DNA of 64,000 nt from Hyalangium gracile (GTDB taxonomy: Bacteria > Myxococcota > Myxococcia > Myxococcales > Myxococcaceae). The stretch lies in NCBI RefSeq assembly GCF_020103725.1, contig NZ_JAHXBG010000004.1, positions 186,001 to 250,000 on the forward strand, read 5' to 3'. Both the position numbers and the translations under genes were made by a program. Positions within the stretch are counted from its first letter, which is position 1. Every line of letters starts with the position of its first letter. Below, piece by piece: positions 32,831-41,744 of the stretch. The notes below the pieces were generated by a model, which made no database searches, was not told the origin of the DNA, and was given only the letters and a program-made list of their open reading frames with translations.

Positions 32831-34194
32831 ACCGTGGCTGGCGGAGAGCGGAGGCTGTCGTGTACACGCAGGTACTGCGCAACTTCGATGACATCCAGCT
32901 CAAGCACCTGGGGCGGACGTTCGGCCGAATGGTGCGCATACGCCTGCGAATTGGTGTCGGGCTGGCGGTGGTGGCGACGGTGGCGACCCTGCTGGACCCC
33001 GCGCCCTGGCGGCTGGTGTGGCTGGGCGTGACGGTGCTCGGTGCCGGCGCGTTCATCCTCTACGAGGAGCGTCGGTTCGCCCGCGAGGGGTTCACGGCCC
33101 GGAGCCTTCCGATCAACCTCTGGGTGGCCCTGCTCATGGAGCAGAGCCTGCTGCTGGGCACGGGAGGGATCAGCAGTCCGCTCCTCCCCACGCTCCTGGC
33201 CATCACCTTCGTTGGCAGCGTGGCCGCCCAGCCCCGGCAGCGATGGCGGTTGCTGGCGGCGGCGCTCGGCGCGCTCACGGCGATGTCCGTGGCCCAGCTC
33301 TCCGGGTGGCTCCCGGGACTGCCGCTGCGCTACCTCGGCTCGGCTCCGCCCGCCCTGGTCGCCACCTGCGCGACGGTGATGGGGCTGCTGTGCATCGCGG
33401 CCACCGTCGTGGGAGGCGTGCTGCGCCGGACCTTCGACAACATGCTCGCGGAGGCCCTGGCGCACCGGGATGAGCTGCTGTCCACCCACCGGGCCCACGC
33501 GCGGGAGCTGGAGGCGCTGTCCGGCGAGATCGCCCACGAGCTGAAGAACCCGCTGGCCACGGTGAAGGGGCTCACCCAGCTCATGGCGCGCGAGGCCGGC
33601 CGTCCCCAGTCGGTCGAGCGGCTCCAGGTCCTCTCGGGGGAGGTGGCGCGCATGCAGGGCATCCTCGAGGAGTTCCTCAACTTCTCCCGGCCCCTGGTGC
33701 CGCTCTCGGTGAGCGCGGTGGACCTGGGGGCGCTGTGCGACGAGGCGCTGGTGCTCCACGAGGGCCTGGCGGGCGAGCGCGGCGTGCGGCTGGAGCGGCG
33801 GGGCTCGGCGCAGGTGAGCGCGGCGTGTGATCCGCGCAAGGTGAGGCAGGTGCTCATGAACCTCCTGCACAACGCCATCGAGGCCAGTCCCCCGGGGGGC
33901 CAGGTGACGGTGACGGTGGAGCCCACGCCCGCAGGGGATGCGCGGGTGCGGGTGCGGGACGAGGGGCCGGGGCTCGCGCCGGAGGTGGAGGGGCGCGCCT
34001 TCGAGGCGGGAGTCACCACCAAGGCTCGGGGCTCGGGGCTGGGGCTGACGGTGGCGCGGGCGCTGGCGCGGCAGCACGGCGGCGAGGTGACGCTGACCAA
34101 CGGGACACCGGGCGGGTGCGTGGCGGAGCTGCTGCTCCCGCGCGAGCTGCCCGCGGGCGCGCTGGGGCCCGTGCGCGAGGTGGCCCATGGCTAA
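32827..34194 (+). CDS. Membrane sensor histidine kinase of the efflux locus
   Basis: A 455-aa kinase from ATG 32827. Six or so hydrophobic helices (about 35-205; IGVGLAVVATVATLLD, LVWLGVTVLGAGAFILYEE, SSPLLPTLLAITFVGSVAA and others) form an integral membrane sensor with little outside the membrane, as in kinases that sense membrane-soluble signals. The core has the phospho-histidine box LSGEIAHELKNPLATVKGL and ATPase boxes NLLHNAIEAS, VRDEGPGLAP and GSGLGLTVARAL. The open frame extends 400 bases upstream but through the promoter region. It overlaps the NtrC gene by 8 bases. Confidence 0.9.
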   Translation: MNRGWRRAEAVVYTQVLRNFDDIQLKHLGRTFGRMVRIRLRIGVGLAVVATVATLLDPAPWRLVWLGVTVLGAGAFILYEERRFAREGFTARSLPINLWVALLMEQSLLLGTGGISSPLLPTLLAITFVGSVAAQPRQRWRLLAAALGALTAMSVAQLSGWLPGLPLRYLGSAPPALVATCATVMGLLCIAATVVGGVLRRTFDNMLAEALAHRDELLSTHRAHARELEALSGEIAHELKNPLATVKGLTQLMAREAGRPQSVERLQVLSGEVARMQGILEEFLNFSRPLVPLSVSAVDLGALCDEALVLHEGLAGERGVRLERRGSAQVSAACDPRKVRQVLMNLLHNAIEASPPGGQVTVTVEPTPAGDARVRVRDEGPGLAPEVEGRAFEAGVTTKARGSGLGLTVARALARQHGGEVTLTNGTPGGCVAELLLPRELPAGALGPVREVAHG

Positions 34195-35638
34195 AGGAAC
34201 TCCGGAGAGTCCCCGCCCTCGGGTGCTGGTCGTGGATGACGACGCGGGAGTGCGCTACACGCTGCGAGAGACGCTGGCGACGCTGCCGGGAGTCGAGGTG
34301 GACGAGGCCGCGGACGGCACGGTGGCCCTGGAGCGGCTGGCGGCGCACTCGTGCGATCTGGTGATCACCGACCTGCGCATGCCGAGGATGGATGGCCTGG
34401 AGCTGGTGCGTCGGCTGCAGGGGCTGCCCCATCCGCCGCGGGTCATCGTCATCACCGCGCACGGCTCCGAGCGCTTCGCGGTGGAGGCGATGAAGGCGGG
34501 AGCGTACGACTACTTCCGCAAGCCCTTCGACGTGGACGAGCTCTTGGCGGTGGTGGGCCGGGCGCTGGAGACGGTCCGTCTGCGGCGGGACAACGAGCGG
34601 CTGGCGGGAGAGCTGAACCTGTCGCGCTCGATGGTGTTCGCGTCGGAGGCGATGAGCCGGCTGGCGCAGCTCGTCCAGCGGGCGGGGCCCAGGGACGTCA
34701 CGGTGCTCATTACCGGAGAGAGCGGCACCGGCAAGGAGCGGGTGGCGGAGGCGCTGGTGAGGGCCTCGCCTCGAGCGGGCCGGCCATACCTGCGCTTCAA
34801 CTGCGCCGCGCTCACGCACGAGCTGGCGGAGGCGGAGCTGTTCGGCCACGCGCGGGGCGCGTTCACCGGGGCGCACAAGGACCGGCTGGGGCTGTTCCGA
34901 GAGGCGGACGGCGGCACGCTGCTGCTGGACGAGGTGGGCGAGCTGGCCCCTCCGCTCCAGGCCAAGCTGCTGCGAGTGCTCCAGGAGGGCGAGGTGCGGC
35001 CGGTGGGGGAGGACCGGGCCATCAAGGTCGATGTGCGCATCATCGCCGCCACGCACCGGGACCTGCGCAAGCTGGCCGCGGAGGGCAGGTTCCGAGAGGA
35101 CCTTTACTACCGGTTGAATGTGGTGCACCTGCGCGTGCCCTCGCTGCGAGAGCGTCCGGAGGACATCCCGGTGCTGGCGCGCATGTTCCTGGATCGCTTC
35201 AGTGACCGGTTTCACACGGGGCCGCTGAAGGTGCCCGCGGGCTTCCACGAGCGGCTGCTCGCCTGGCCCTGGCCGGGGAACGTGCGTGAGCTGGAGAACA
35301 CCCTGGAGAGCCTGGTGGCGCTCTCCAACGAGGGAGAGCTGGAGCTGAGCCTGATCCCAGGCTCTGAATCTTCCACGCCGGCTGCGGGGACGGCGGTGGT
35401 GGTGGGCAGCCCGGAGGACCCTGGTCGCGAGCCAACGGCCTCGGCGAGCCTGGGGCTCAAGGAGCGGGTGGAGGCCTACGAGCGAGGTCTCATCCTGGAC
35501 GCGATGCGTCTGGCCGGGGGGAACCGGAGCGAGGCGGCCCGGCGGCTGGGGATCGGCCGCGCGACGCTGCACGACAAGCTCCGCAAGTATGGGATGGACG
35601 TGGCAGCTTCCTCGGGGGAAGGGGGATCCACGGGGTAA
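34187..35638 (+). CDS. NtrC-type sigma-54 response regulator of the efflux locus
   Basis: A 483-aa regulator: receiver (about 10-125; Asp in VITDLRMPRMDG, Lys in FRKPFD), AAA+ domain (about 145-380; GESGTGKE, contact loop GAFTGA, GGTLLLDEVGE, SLRERPEDIPVLARMF), a flexible linker rich in Ser/Gly/Pro, and a Fis-type helix-turn-helix (GNRSEAARRLGIGRATLHDKL). All elements for sigma-54 activation are intact. A perfect sigma-54 promoter precedes its own operon and a weaker one precedes the divergent efflux operon, so auto-activation and control of efflux are both plausible. Confidence 0.94.
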   Translation: MAKGTPESPRPRVLVVDDDAGVRYTLRETLATLPGVEVDEAADGTVALERLAAHSCDLVITDLRMPRMDGLELVRRLQGLPHPPRVIVITAHGSERFAVEAMKAGAYDYFRKPFDVDELLAVVGRALETVRLRRDNERLAGELNLSRSMVFASEAMSRLAQLVQRAGPRDVTVLITGESGTGKERVAEALVRASPRAGRPYLRFNCAALTHELAEAELFGHARGAFTGAHKDRLGLFREADGGTLLLDEVGELAPPLQAKLLRVLQEGEVRPVGEDRAIKVDVRIIAATHRDLRKLAAEGRFREDLYYRLNVVHLRVPSLRERPEDIPVLARMFLDRFSDRFHTGPLKVPAGFHERLLAWPWPGNVRELENTLESLVALSNEGELELSLIPGSESSTPAAGTAVVVGSPEDPGREPTASASLGLKERVEAYERGLILDAMRLAGGNRSEAARRLGIGRATLHDKLRKYGMDVAASSGEGGSTG

Positions 35639-35667
35639 GCTGCGGATCTACTGTCCAGGCGGCCTCG

Positions 35668-36147
35668 ATGACTCCTTCACCTCCTCCGATTCCCGCCCCC
35701 CGTCCAGAGGACGTCGCCACCCCCGCGGCCATTGTCGCGGCGCTCTACGACGTCATCTCCGGGCCGAGGGGACAGGCTCGTGACTGGAACCGCTTCCGGT
35801 CCCTCTTCGCGCCGGGGGCGAGGCTGATCCCCTCCGGCAGGCGCCCGGACGGCCACACCGGCCACCGCGTGCTCACCCCCGAGGAGTACATCGCCCGGTC
35901 CGACAGGCTGCTCGCCGAGGAGGGCTTTCGGGAGCGGGAGCTCCACCGTCATGAGGAGCGCTTCGGCACGCTCGCGCACATCTTCAGCACCTACGAGGGC
36001 TTGCGCGACGGAGACACGAAGCCCTTCGTGCGAGGCATCAACAGCATCCAGGCGGTGCACGATGGCAAGCGGTGGTGGCTGCTGACGGTCGCATGGACGC
36101 CAGAGACGGCGGAGTACCCCCTGCCCTCGAAGTACCTCCGCCCGTGA
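35668..36147 (+). CDS. NTF2-like (SnoaL/DUF4440-type) protein
   Basis: A 159-aa single-domain protein with the alpha+beta cone pattern of NTF2-like folds: helix ATPAAIVAALYDVISGP, DWNRFRSLFAPGARLI, LTPEEYIARSDRLL, then beta strands with FVRGINSIQAVHDGKRWWLLTVAWTPE. Folds of this kind serve as ketosteroid-isomerase-like enzymes or ligand pockets; the sequence does not fix a function. No signal peptide is evident. It is tail-to-tail with yjbQ, with no spacer at all. Confidence 0.72.
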   Translation: MTPSPPPIPAPRPEDVATPAAIVAALYDVISGPRGQARDWNRFRSLFAPGARLIPSGRRPDGHTGHRVLTPEEYIARSDRLLAEEGFRERELHRHEERFGTLAHIFSTYEGLRDGDTKPFVRGINSIQAVHDGKRWWLLTVAWTPETAEYPLPSKYLRP

Positions 36148-36561
36148 TCAGCCCACGACGGAGACGGTGACGCGGCGCCGGTGCGGCGCGGTGCGGTGCT
36201 CCCACACGTAGATGCCCTGCCACGTGCCGAGGTCCGCCGCGCCGTCCTGGACGGGGATGGACAGCGAGTTCTGGGTGAGCACCGTGCGCACGTGGGCCGG
36301 CATGTCGTCCGGGCCCTCGGCGTCGTGCTGGAAGAGCGAGTCCCCATCCTTCACCAGGCGGGAGAAGAAGGCCTCCAGGTCCCTGCGCACGTCCGGGTCG
36401 GCGTTCTCGCAGAGGATGAGGGACGCGCTGGTGTGGTGCAGGAACACGGTGCACAGGCCCTGGCGGGCGCCGCTCTCCTTCACGGCGCGCTGCACCTCGG
36501 GGGTGATGTCGTGGAACCCCCGTCCCCGGGTGGACACCGTCAGCTCCCGTGAGTGGTACAC
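36148..36561 (-). CDS. yjbQ: YjbQ/UPF0047 family protein
   Basis: A 137-aa protein with the UPF0047 signature LCTVFLHHTSASLILCENADPDVRRDL and the second conserved block GTWQGIYVWEHR. The histidine and acidic residues form the conserved pocket. E. coli YjbQ has weak thiamine-phosphate-synthase activity; the physiological role is uncertain. It is the last gene of an apparent operon with the esterase (13 bases upstream) and the cyclophilin. Confidence 0.88.
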   Translation of the reverse strand: MYHSRELTVSTRGRGFHDITPEVQRAVKESGARQGLCTVFLHHTSASLILCENADPDVRRDLEAFFSRLVKDGDSLFQHDAEGPDDMPAHVRTVLTQNSLSIPVQDGAADLGTWQGIYVWEHRTAPHRRRVTVSVVG

Positions 36562-36574
36562 GGCGTGCGCCTCC

Positions 36575-37309
36575 TCAGCGGGCTTCCAGCCGCGCCACCA
36601 GGAAGTCCGCCATCCGCTTCAGTTCCTCGGGCGCGATGGTGTGCGGCCCATCGAAAGGTACGAACTCCACCCCCAGGCCGGCCTCCGTCAGCAGCTCGTG
36701 CAGGCGCTCGGCGGCCTGGAAGGGGAGGATGTCGTCATACCGCCCGTGGCCCTGGAAGACGGGCATGCCCTTGCGAGCCGCCGCCCGGGCCTTCCACTCC
36801 TCGCGGGCGATGAGCGTGCCGGAGAGGATGCACAGGCCGGAGGGAGGCTCCTCCAGGCGCAGCGCCACGTCGGTCGTCACCATGCCGCCCTGGCTGAAGC
36901 CGCCCAGCACGATGCGGCCGTAGGGCAGCCTCGTCGCGGCCGACAGCGCGGAGATGGCGCTCATCACCGCCCGGCGCGCGGCGGGGAGCCCCTCGGGCAC
37001 CGCGCGCGCGTACTCGTCCCAGTCGCGCTGGCGGCCCGTGAGCAGCTCCATGGGCAGGTGAAACCAGGCCCGGCTGGAGGGCATCCCCAGCTCCATCAGC
37101 GACAGGGGGGCCGCGGGGAAGACGAAGCGAGCCCGCTTCGCCAGCTCCGGGCGGAGCATCATCAGCTCGGCGGCCAGGGGCACCAGGTCGGTGGCCGGAG
37201 CCCCGTAGCCGTGGCACAGGAGGACGGCGAGCTCCGGCTCGGTGCCGGGAGGCAGGGCATCGACGACCTGGCAGTCCAGCTCGCCGAGCCGGGTGGAGAC
37301 GCGTCTCAT
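36575..37309 (-). CDS. Phospholipase/carboxylesterase family hydrolase
   Basis: A 244-aa alpha/beta hydrolase. The nucleophile is Ser in LGGFSQGGMVT, with the Asp in GRYDDILPF and His in FDGPHTIAPEE completing the triad. LLCHGYGAPATDL forms the oxyanion region. This matches the small carboxylesterases related to YpfH/EstB. It has no signal peptide, so it is cytoplasmic. It lies between the cyclophilin (7 bases) and yjbQ (13 bases). Confidence 0.88.
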   Translation of the reverse strand: MRRVSTRLGELDCQVVDALPPGTEPELAVLLCHGYGAPATDLVPLAAELMMLRPELAKRARFVFPAAPLSLMELGMPSSRAWFHLPMELLTGRQRDWDEYARAVPEGLPAARRAVMSAISALSAATRLPYGRIVLGGFSQGGMVTTDVALRLEEPPSGLCILSGTLIAREEWKARAAARKGMPVFQGHGRYDDILPFQAAERLHELLTEAGLGVEFVPFDGPHTIAPEELKRMADFLVARLEAR

Positions 37310-37316
37310 GGCGCGC

Positions 37317-38066
37317 CTACGGCTGCTTGTCGGAGATGGTGACCTTCTTGATTACCACCGGGGTGACGGGGGCGTTTCCGCCGCTGGTCGGCACCTTGGA
37401 GATCTTCTCCACCACGTCATAGCCCTTCACCGTCTCACCGAAGATGGTGTGGTGGTTGTTGAGCCAGGGCGTGGGCGCCACGGTGATGAAGAACTGGCTG
37501 CCGTTGGTGGCGGGGCCGCGGTTGGCCATGGCGAGGATGCCGGGCTTCTCGAAGGTGCGGCCGCTCTTGAACTCGTCCTCGAAGGTGTAGCCCGGGCCGC
37601 CGATGCCCTTACCGAGCGGGTCGCCGCCCTGGATCATGAACTTGGGGATGACGCGGTGGAAGATCGTCCCGTCGTAGAGTGGGCGCGTCGTCATCTGCAG
37701 GGTGGTGGGGTCCTTCCACTCCTTCTGGCCGGTGGCCAGGCCCACGAAGTTGGCCACGGTCTTCGGCGCATCCTTGGAGAAGAGCTTCACGACGATGGTG
37801 CCCTCGCTCGTGTCGAGGGTGGCGTAGAGGTCCTTGCCCTCCATCGCATCCTTCTGGAAGCCCGTCAGCTCGGCCTGGGCGGGCGGCGGGGGGGTGGTCG
37901 GGGGAGCGGGGGGCTCGGGGGGCCTGGCCTGCGGGGGCTCCGGAGGCTTCACCGAGGTAGCGGCGGACTCGGGAGGCTTGGCCTGGGTGGTCTCCTTCTC
38001 CTTGTCCTTGGAGCAGGCGGTGAGGGCGAGCAGCAACAGTCCAGTGGTCAGGATTCGGGTGCGCAT
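37317..38066 (-). CDS. Cyclophilin-type peptidyl-prolyl isomerase lipoprotein
   Basis: A 249-aa protein with a lipoprotein signal (LTAC, Cys18), a Pro/Glu/Lys-rich spacer (about 20-68) and a cyclophilin domain (about 80-247). The domain has the active-site segments FHRVIPKFMIQGGDP and ANRGPATNGSQFFIT. It should speed proline isomerisation during protein folding in the periplasm, tethered to a membrane. It leads the putative operon with the esterase and yjbQ. Confidence 0.93.
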   Translation of the reverse strand: MRTRILTTGLLLLALTACSKDKEKETTQAKPPESAATSVKPPEPPQARPPEPPAPPTTPPPPAQAELTGFQKDAMEGKDLYATLDTSEGTIVVKLFSKDAPKTVANFVGLATGQKEWKDPTTLQMTTRPLYDGTIFHRVIPKFMIQGGDPLGKGIGGPGYTFEDEFKSGRTFEKPGILAMANRGPATNGSQFFITVAPTPWLNNHHTIFGETVKGYDVVEKISKVPTSGGNAPVTPVVIKKVTISDKQP

Positions 38067-38148
38067 GGCGGGCGCATCCTAACGCCAAACCGGCGCGTTC
38101 GCTCGACTTTCTGTAGCATTTCCGGTGGTTTACGGTGGGCAAAGCCCG

Positions 38149-39678
38149 TCAGATGATCCACCCCCAGGGCTCATCGAAGTCCGGGGAGTTCCACTCCTGA
38201 AGGATGTTCTCGCCCTGGTCGAGCACGGCCTGGACGAGGGCGTCCACGTCCGCGCGGGTTGCGCGGTGGTTCACATTGCAGGCGCGGATGGCGAAGGCGC
38301 CGTTCACGATGGTCGAGGAGGGCACGGCCAGGCCTCGCTCCTGGACGCGGAGGAGGAGCTCCGTGTTGAGCCGATCGAGCTGCTCGGCCGGGAGGCCCTC
38401 TGGCCGGAACCGGAAGCACGCCACGTTGAGCGGCGCGGGAGCGAGGAGCTCGAGGCGGGGGTGCTCCTCGATCTTCCGGACGAGGTAGCGCGTCTGCTCG
38501 ACGTTCTGCTCGATGATGCGCGCGAAGAGCTCCACGCCGTAGGCCTTGAGACACATCCAGGCCTTGAGCGCCTTGAAGGCGCGAGTGAGGTCCACGCCCC
38601 GGTCCGAGAAGGGGAAGCCGCCCGCGCTGACGCCTCGGGGCTGCCGGGCGATGTAGCTGGGCGCGAAGGCGAACGTCCCGGTGTGGGCCTCCGGGTGACG
38701 GACGAGCAGGCACGCGATCTCGAAGGGGAGGTACATCCACTTGTGGAGATCGAAGGCCAGCGAGTCCGCGCGCTCGAGGCCCGAGAGGAGGGGCGCGAGC
38801 TTCGGGGACAGCCGGGCGAGGGCGCCGAAGGCCCCATCCACATGGAACCAGAGGTCCTGCTCCTGGCAGAAGTCCGCGAGCGCCCGCAGGTCATCGATGG
38901 CGCCGGTGTTCACGGTGCCGGCCGAGCCGACGACACAGATGGGCCGGTGCCCGGCGGCCCGGTCTGCGGCGACAGCGTCCCGGAGCGCGGCGACGTTCAT
39001 CCGGAACTGCGTGTCGACGGGGATGCGCCGCAGCCAGTCGGTGCCGATGCCGAGCAACTCGACGCCCTTCTGCACCCAGCCGTGCGTCTCGGTGGAGCAG
39101 TACACGGTGAGCCGAGGTCCGCCGCCCTGGAGGCCCTGCTTGCGCATGTCCATGCCGGACTTCGCGTGCCGGGCCACGGCCAGGCCGAGGATGCTGGCCA
39201 TGGTGCCGCCGGACTCGAGGACACCGCTCGCGTTCTCCGGGAAGCCCATCAGCGCCGCGAGCCAGGAGACGACCTTCTGCTCGACCAGGGCGGGGGCCTG
39301 GTTGAAGCCAGCCAGGTGAGGATTCATCCCGGAGGCGAGCATGTCGGCCAGCATCGCGAGCGGGATGCCGTTGCCCTGCACCCAGCCGAAGAAGCGCGGG
39401 TGGAGATTGCCATTGGGGTAGGGGAGGACGTTGCGGCGGAAGTCCTCGTAGGCCCGAGCCTCGCCTTGTGGGAGCCGCGGAAGGGGCTCGTTCAAGAGGT
39501 CTGTCTTGATGGAGTCGGGAACCTGTCTCCAGGCGGGCTGCTCGCGAAGGGTTGAGAGGTGGTCAACCATGTCATCGAGCATCCGATGCCCCAAGGCCCT
39601 GAAGTCCTCCCAGCTGCGGGGATCCAGGTTGAACTCTTGAGCGCTCGGACTCGCCACCTCATCCTTGTCACGCGCCAT
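38149..39678 (-). CDS. PLP-dependent group II amino acid decarboxylase
   Basis: A 509-aa enzyme. The PLP lysine is Lys313 in FDLHKWMYLP, with the upstream His in STETHGWVQKG and the Asp in WFHVDGAFGA that hold the cofactor. N-terminal blocks (HPRFFGWVQGNGIP, NQAPALVEQKVVSWLAALMGFP) are typical of aromatic, glutamate and sulfinoalanine decarboxylases. The substrate cannot be read from the sequence. ATG 39678 was chosen because MARDKDEV follows normally. It is divergent from the LuxR-type regulator and could supply an amine to the acyl synthase at 41782-42588; that link is inference. Confidence 0.88.
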   Translation of the reverse strand: MARDKDEVASPSAQEFNLDPRSWEDFRALGHRMLDDMVDHLSTLREQPAWRQVPDSIKTDLLNEPLPRLPQGEARAYEDFRRNVLPYPNGNLHPRFFGWVQGNGIPLAMLADMLASGMNPHLAGFNQAPALVEQKVVSWLAALMGFPENASGVLESGGTMASILGLAVARHAKSGMDMRKQGLQGGGPRLTVYCSTETHGWVQKGVELLGIGTDWLRRIPVDTQFRMNVAALRDAVAADRAAGHRPICVVGSAGTVNTGAIDDLRALADFCQEQDLWFHVDGAFGALARLSPKLAPLLSGLERADSLAFDLHKWMYLPFEIACLLVRHPEAHTGTFAFAPSYIARQPRGVSAGGFPFSDRGVDLTRAFKALKAWMCLKAYGVELFARIIEQNVEQTRYLVRKIEEHPRLELLAPAPLNVACFRFRPEGLPAEQLDRLNTELLLRVQERGLAVPSSTIVNGAFAIRACNVNHRATRADVDALVQAVLDQGENILQEWNSPDFDEPWGWII

Positions 39679-39812
39679 GCTGTCTCCGTGGGACTGCCGG
39701 CGCGGGACTCTCGTGCACCCCAGGGTCAATGGCCACCCGGATCTTGCGCTGCGTGGCCTGTATCCGAGGAGTGTTTAGCTGGCGCCGCCTGGGCACGCTC
39801 GGCATAAGTGTG

Positions 39813-39828
39813 AGATCCGGATGGATCT
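39813..39828. promoter_or_regulatory. Inverted repeat upstream of the LuxR-type gene
   Basis: AGATCC-GGAT-GGATCT has perfect 6-base arms 52 bases before the LuxR-type ATG (39880), in the 201-base spacer shared with the divergent decarboxylase. It is a possible autoregulatory site. It is shorter than a classic 20-base lux box. Confidence 0.35.
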
Positions 39829-39879
39829 TTTGAGGTGGTAGAAGGATGCCGGGCAGTGGGGCTGTGAGGAGGGTACGCT

Positions 39880-40971
39880 ATGGAGGGTCTGGGCGAGCGA
39901 TCGCTTGTGGAACTGATGGCGGTGCTGAGCAGCTCGCTGGACCTGAACGAAGTGCAGACGCGCTTTTACGAACACCTCTCCCGGCCCCTGGGCGCGGATC
40001 ATGCGGCCCTGTGCGTGTCCAAACCCGGACGTGCCCAGGACTACGACTGGATGGTGGCGCAGATACCGCAGGCCTTCTTCGCCCATTACTCCGAGCTGGC
40101 GGGCGAGGATTTCGTGCTGCGTTCCGTGGTGCGGCACCGCAACATGGTGCTGCGTGACTCCGAGATGGTGTCGCGCACCGAGCTCAAGCGCAGCCCCCTG
40201 TACGCGCACTGCCGGAACCTGGGCATGCCCATGGAGTACGTGATGGCGGTGCTGCTGGACCAGGGACTCGACTGGCATGGTGGCTTGACGTTGTACCGCG
40301 ACAGCCAGCGGCATCCGTTCACGGATGACGAGCGGATCTTCTTGCAGCGCTTGACGCCGATGCTGGCGAGCACGCTGCGCAACTGTCGGTTGCTGGGGAA
40401 GGTGGCCCAGAGCGGTCAGCTCCTGGAGGCGCTCTGCCGCCAGAACGACTTCGAGCTTGTCGTGCTGAACCCACCATCGACCGAGGTGATGCGCACGTCC
40501 CGGGCGACGGAGTTGCTCGAGAGGTGGTTTCTGCGCCTCGAGTGCAGTCACTCCGGCCTGCCGATCGCGCTGTTGGGGCAGCTGGGGCAGCTGGTGGCCA
40601 CGGGAGGGCCCGTGGTCTTCGGGCAGGACACGCTCGTGCGCGAGAAGGGGACGCGACGCCTGGTTACCACCTTCGTTCCGCTCCCTCCCCAGGACGGGAA
40701 GCAGCTCTGGGCCTTGGTGCTGCAGGAGTCCTCCATCATTCCGGAGAAGTGGCGCAAGCAACTGACCGAGCGCGAGGTAGAGGCGGTGGAGGCGGTGATG
40801 CAAGGCTGGGACAACCAGACCATCTCCAGCGAGCTGCAGTGCGCGCTCGACACGGTGAAGGTGCATCTGAGGCACAGCTACAGCAAGCTGGGAGTGGGCA
40901 GCCGGGCCAAGCTGATCTCCGCGGCCTCGGAGCTGAACGGGGAAATACATAGGTTGGGAGTGGGCGGGTGA
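39880..40971 (+). CDS. LuxR-type regulator with GAF-like sensor domain
   Basis: A 363-aa transcription factor. About residues 10-180 form a GAF-like domain of the kind found in non-canonical LuxR proteins (GADHAALCVSKPG, FFAHYSELAGEDFVLRSV, FTDDERIFLQRLTPMLASTL). The C-terminus (about 295-350) is a LuxR helix-turn-helix (LTEREVEAVEAVMQGWDNQTISSEL, TVKVHLRHSYSKLGV). It is not the canonical acyl-homoserine-lactone-binding domain, so its ligand is open. The ribosome site AGGAGGG lies 6 bases before ATG 39880. Position beside an acyl synthase suggests it responds to that product or controls its gene. Confidence 0.86.
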   Translation: MEGLGERSLVELMAVLSSSLDLNEVQTRFYEHLSRPLGADHAALCVSKPGRAQDYDWMVAQIPQAFFAHYSELAGEDFVLRSVVRHRNMVLRDSEMVSRTELKRSPLYAHCRNLGMPMEYVMAVLLDQGLDWHGGLTLYRDSQRHPFTDDERIFLQRLTPMLASTLRNCRLLGKVAQSGQLLEALCRQNDFELVVLNPPSTEVMRTSRATELLERWFLRLECSHSGLPIALLGQLGQLVATGGPVVFGQDTLVREKGTRRLVTTFVPLPPQDGKQLWALVLQESSIIPEKWRKQLTEREVEAVEAVMQGWDNQTISSELQCALDTVKVHLRHSYSKLGVGSRAKLISAASELNGEIHRLGVGG

Positions 40972-41005
40972 GCCGTCCTCCAGCTCACGCGCCCTCCCTT
41001 CGGGC

Positions 41006-41710
41006 TCAGGTCGCCAGGGTTGGATTCGCGCCCTCCTCCTCGGGGAAGAGGCTCAGGTAGAGAGCACGCGTGGTGCGGGCCGAGAGCAGGATGGCGGCCT
41101 GCTCCTCCGGCTCCTCCAGGGAGCGCAGCACCGTGGCCAGCTCGGCCACATGCTCGCCGTCCGCGCCCGCGTGCCCGCGCAGGAAGGTGACGGCCTTGTG
41201 GATGTTCGGGATGGCATTCCGAGCGAGCAGTCGCTCCACGGCCAGTCCCGCGCGATGGACGGAGAGGTACTCCAGGACATACGCCGTGCCGAGGAACGCG
41301 GTGGGGGTACCGGCCTCCGAGGTGAAGCGGTTCCACGCCACGTAGGCGGCCACCGAGGGGCGAAGCTCGAAGCGCTCCACCTGGTCGCGCGTCCACCCCA
41401 GGTTCTTCAGGTCCGCCAGGAGCCACCGCTCATGGCCCCGCTCCTCCGAGGCCTTCTGGAGCAGCAGCTCCGCGAGCACCGGGTAGCGCCCGAGCCGCTT
41501 CATCCGCTGGCCCGAGAGCGCCAGCAGCGGCGTCGTCCACCGGACGTAGTGGTACGTCTGCGCCAGCCACGCGGCATAGCCGTCCGTGTCGATGCTCCCG
41601 TCGAAGAGGCGCCGCGCCGCCGGGTGCGTGTCCAGGGTCTCCACCAGCGCACGGGCCTCGTGCTCCAGCGTGCTCGTCCAGTCCATCGGGTTCTGTCTCT
41701 GCGTCTGCAT
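41006..41710 (-). CDS. Haem-oxygenase-like iron enzyme
   Basis: A 234-aa all-helical protein of the iron-containing redox (haem-oxygenase-like, TENA/PqqC-related) group. Candidate metal ligands lie in QTYHYVRWTTPLLALSG, ASEERGHERWLLADLKNLG and HAGADGEHVAELATVL, giving the Glu/His pattern of haem-oxygenase-like diiron oxidases. Related enzymes make terminal alkenes, cleave amino acids or modify fatty acyl chains. The substrate is unknown here. ATG 41710 has AGGAGA six bases upstream. It follows the acyl synthase gene by 71 bases on the same strand, with a hairpin between, so the two are probably cotranscribed. Confidence 0.78.
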   Translation of the reverse strand: MQTQRQNPMDWTSTLEHEARALVETLDTHPAARRLFDGSIDTDGYAAWLAQTYHYVRWTTPLLALSGQRMKRLGRYPVLAELLLQKASEERGHERWLLADLKNLGWTRDQVERFELRPSVAAYVAWNRFTSEAGTPTAFLGTAYVLEYLSVHRAGLAVERLLARNAIPNIHKAVTFLRGHAGADGEHVAELATVLRSLEEPEEQAAILLSARTTRALYLSLFPEEEGANPTLAT

Positions 41711-41724
41711 GTACGTCTCCTGTT

Positions 41725-41744
41725 CGGGACCGTCGCCGGTCCCG
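41725..41744 (-). promoter_or_regulatory. Hairpin between acyl synthase and iron enzyme genes
   Basis: CGGGACC and GGTCCCG form a perfect 7-base stem with a 6-base loop. It lies just upstream of the ribosome site of the 41006-41710 gene. No T-run follows, so it may lower downstream expression or stabilise the processed message rather than terminate. Confidence 0.4.

Noticed and set aside
39846-40157. A 103-codon plus-strand frame overlapping the start of the LuxR-type gene
   Set aside because: It lies in another frame of the LuxR-type gene; the frame starting at ATG 39880 has a ribosome site and a full domain pattern.
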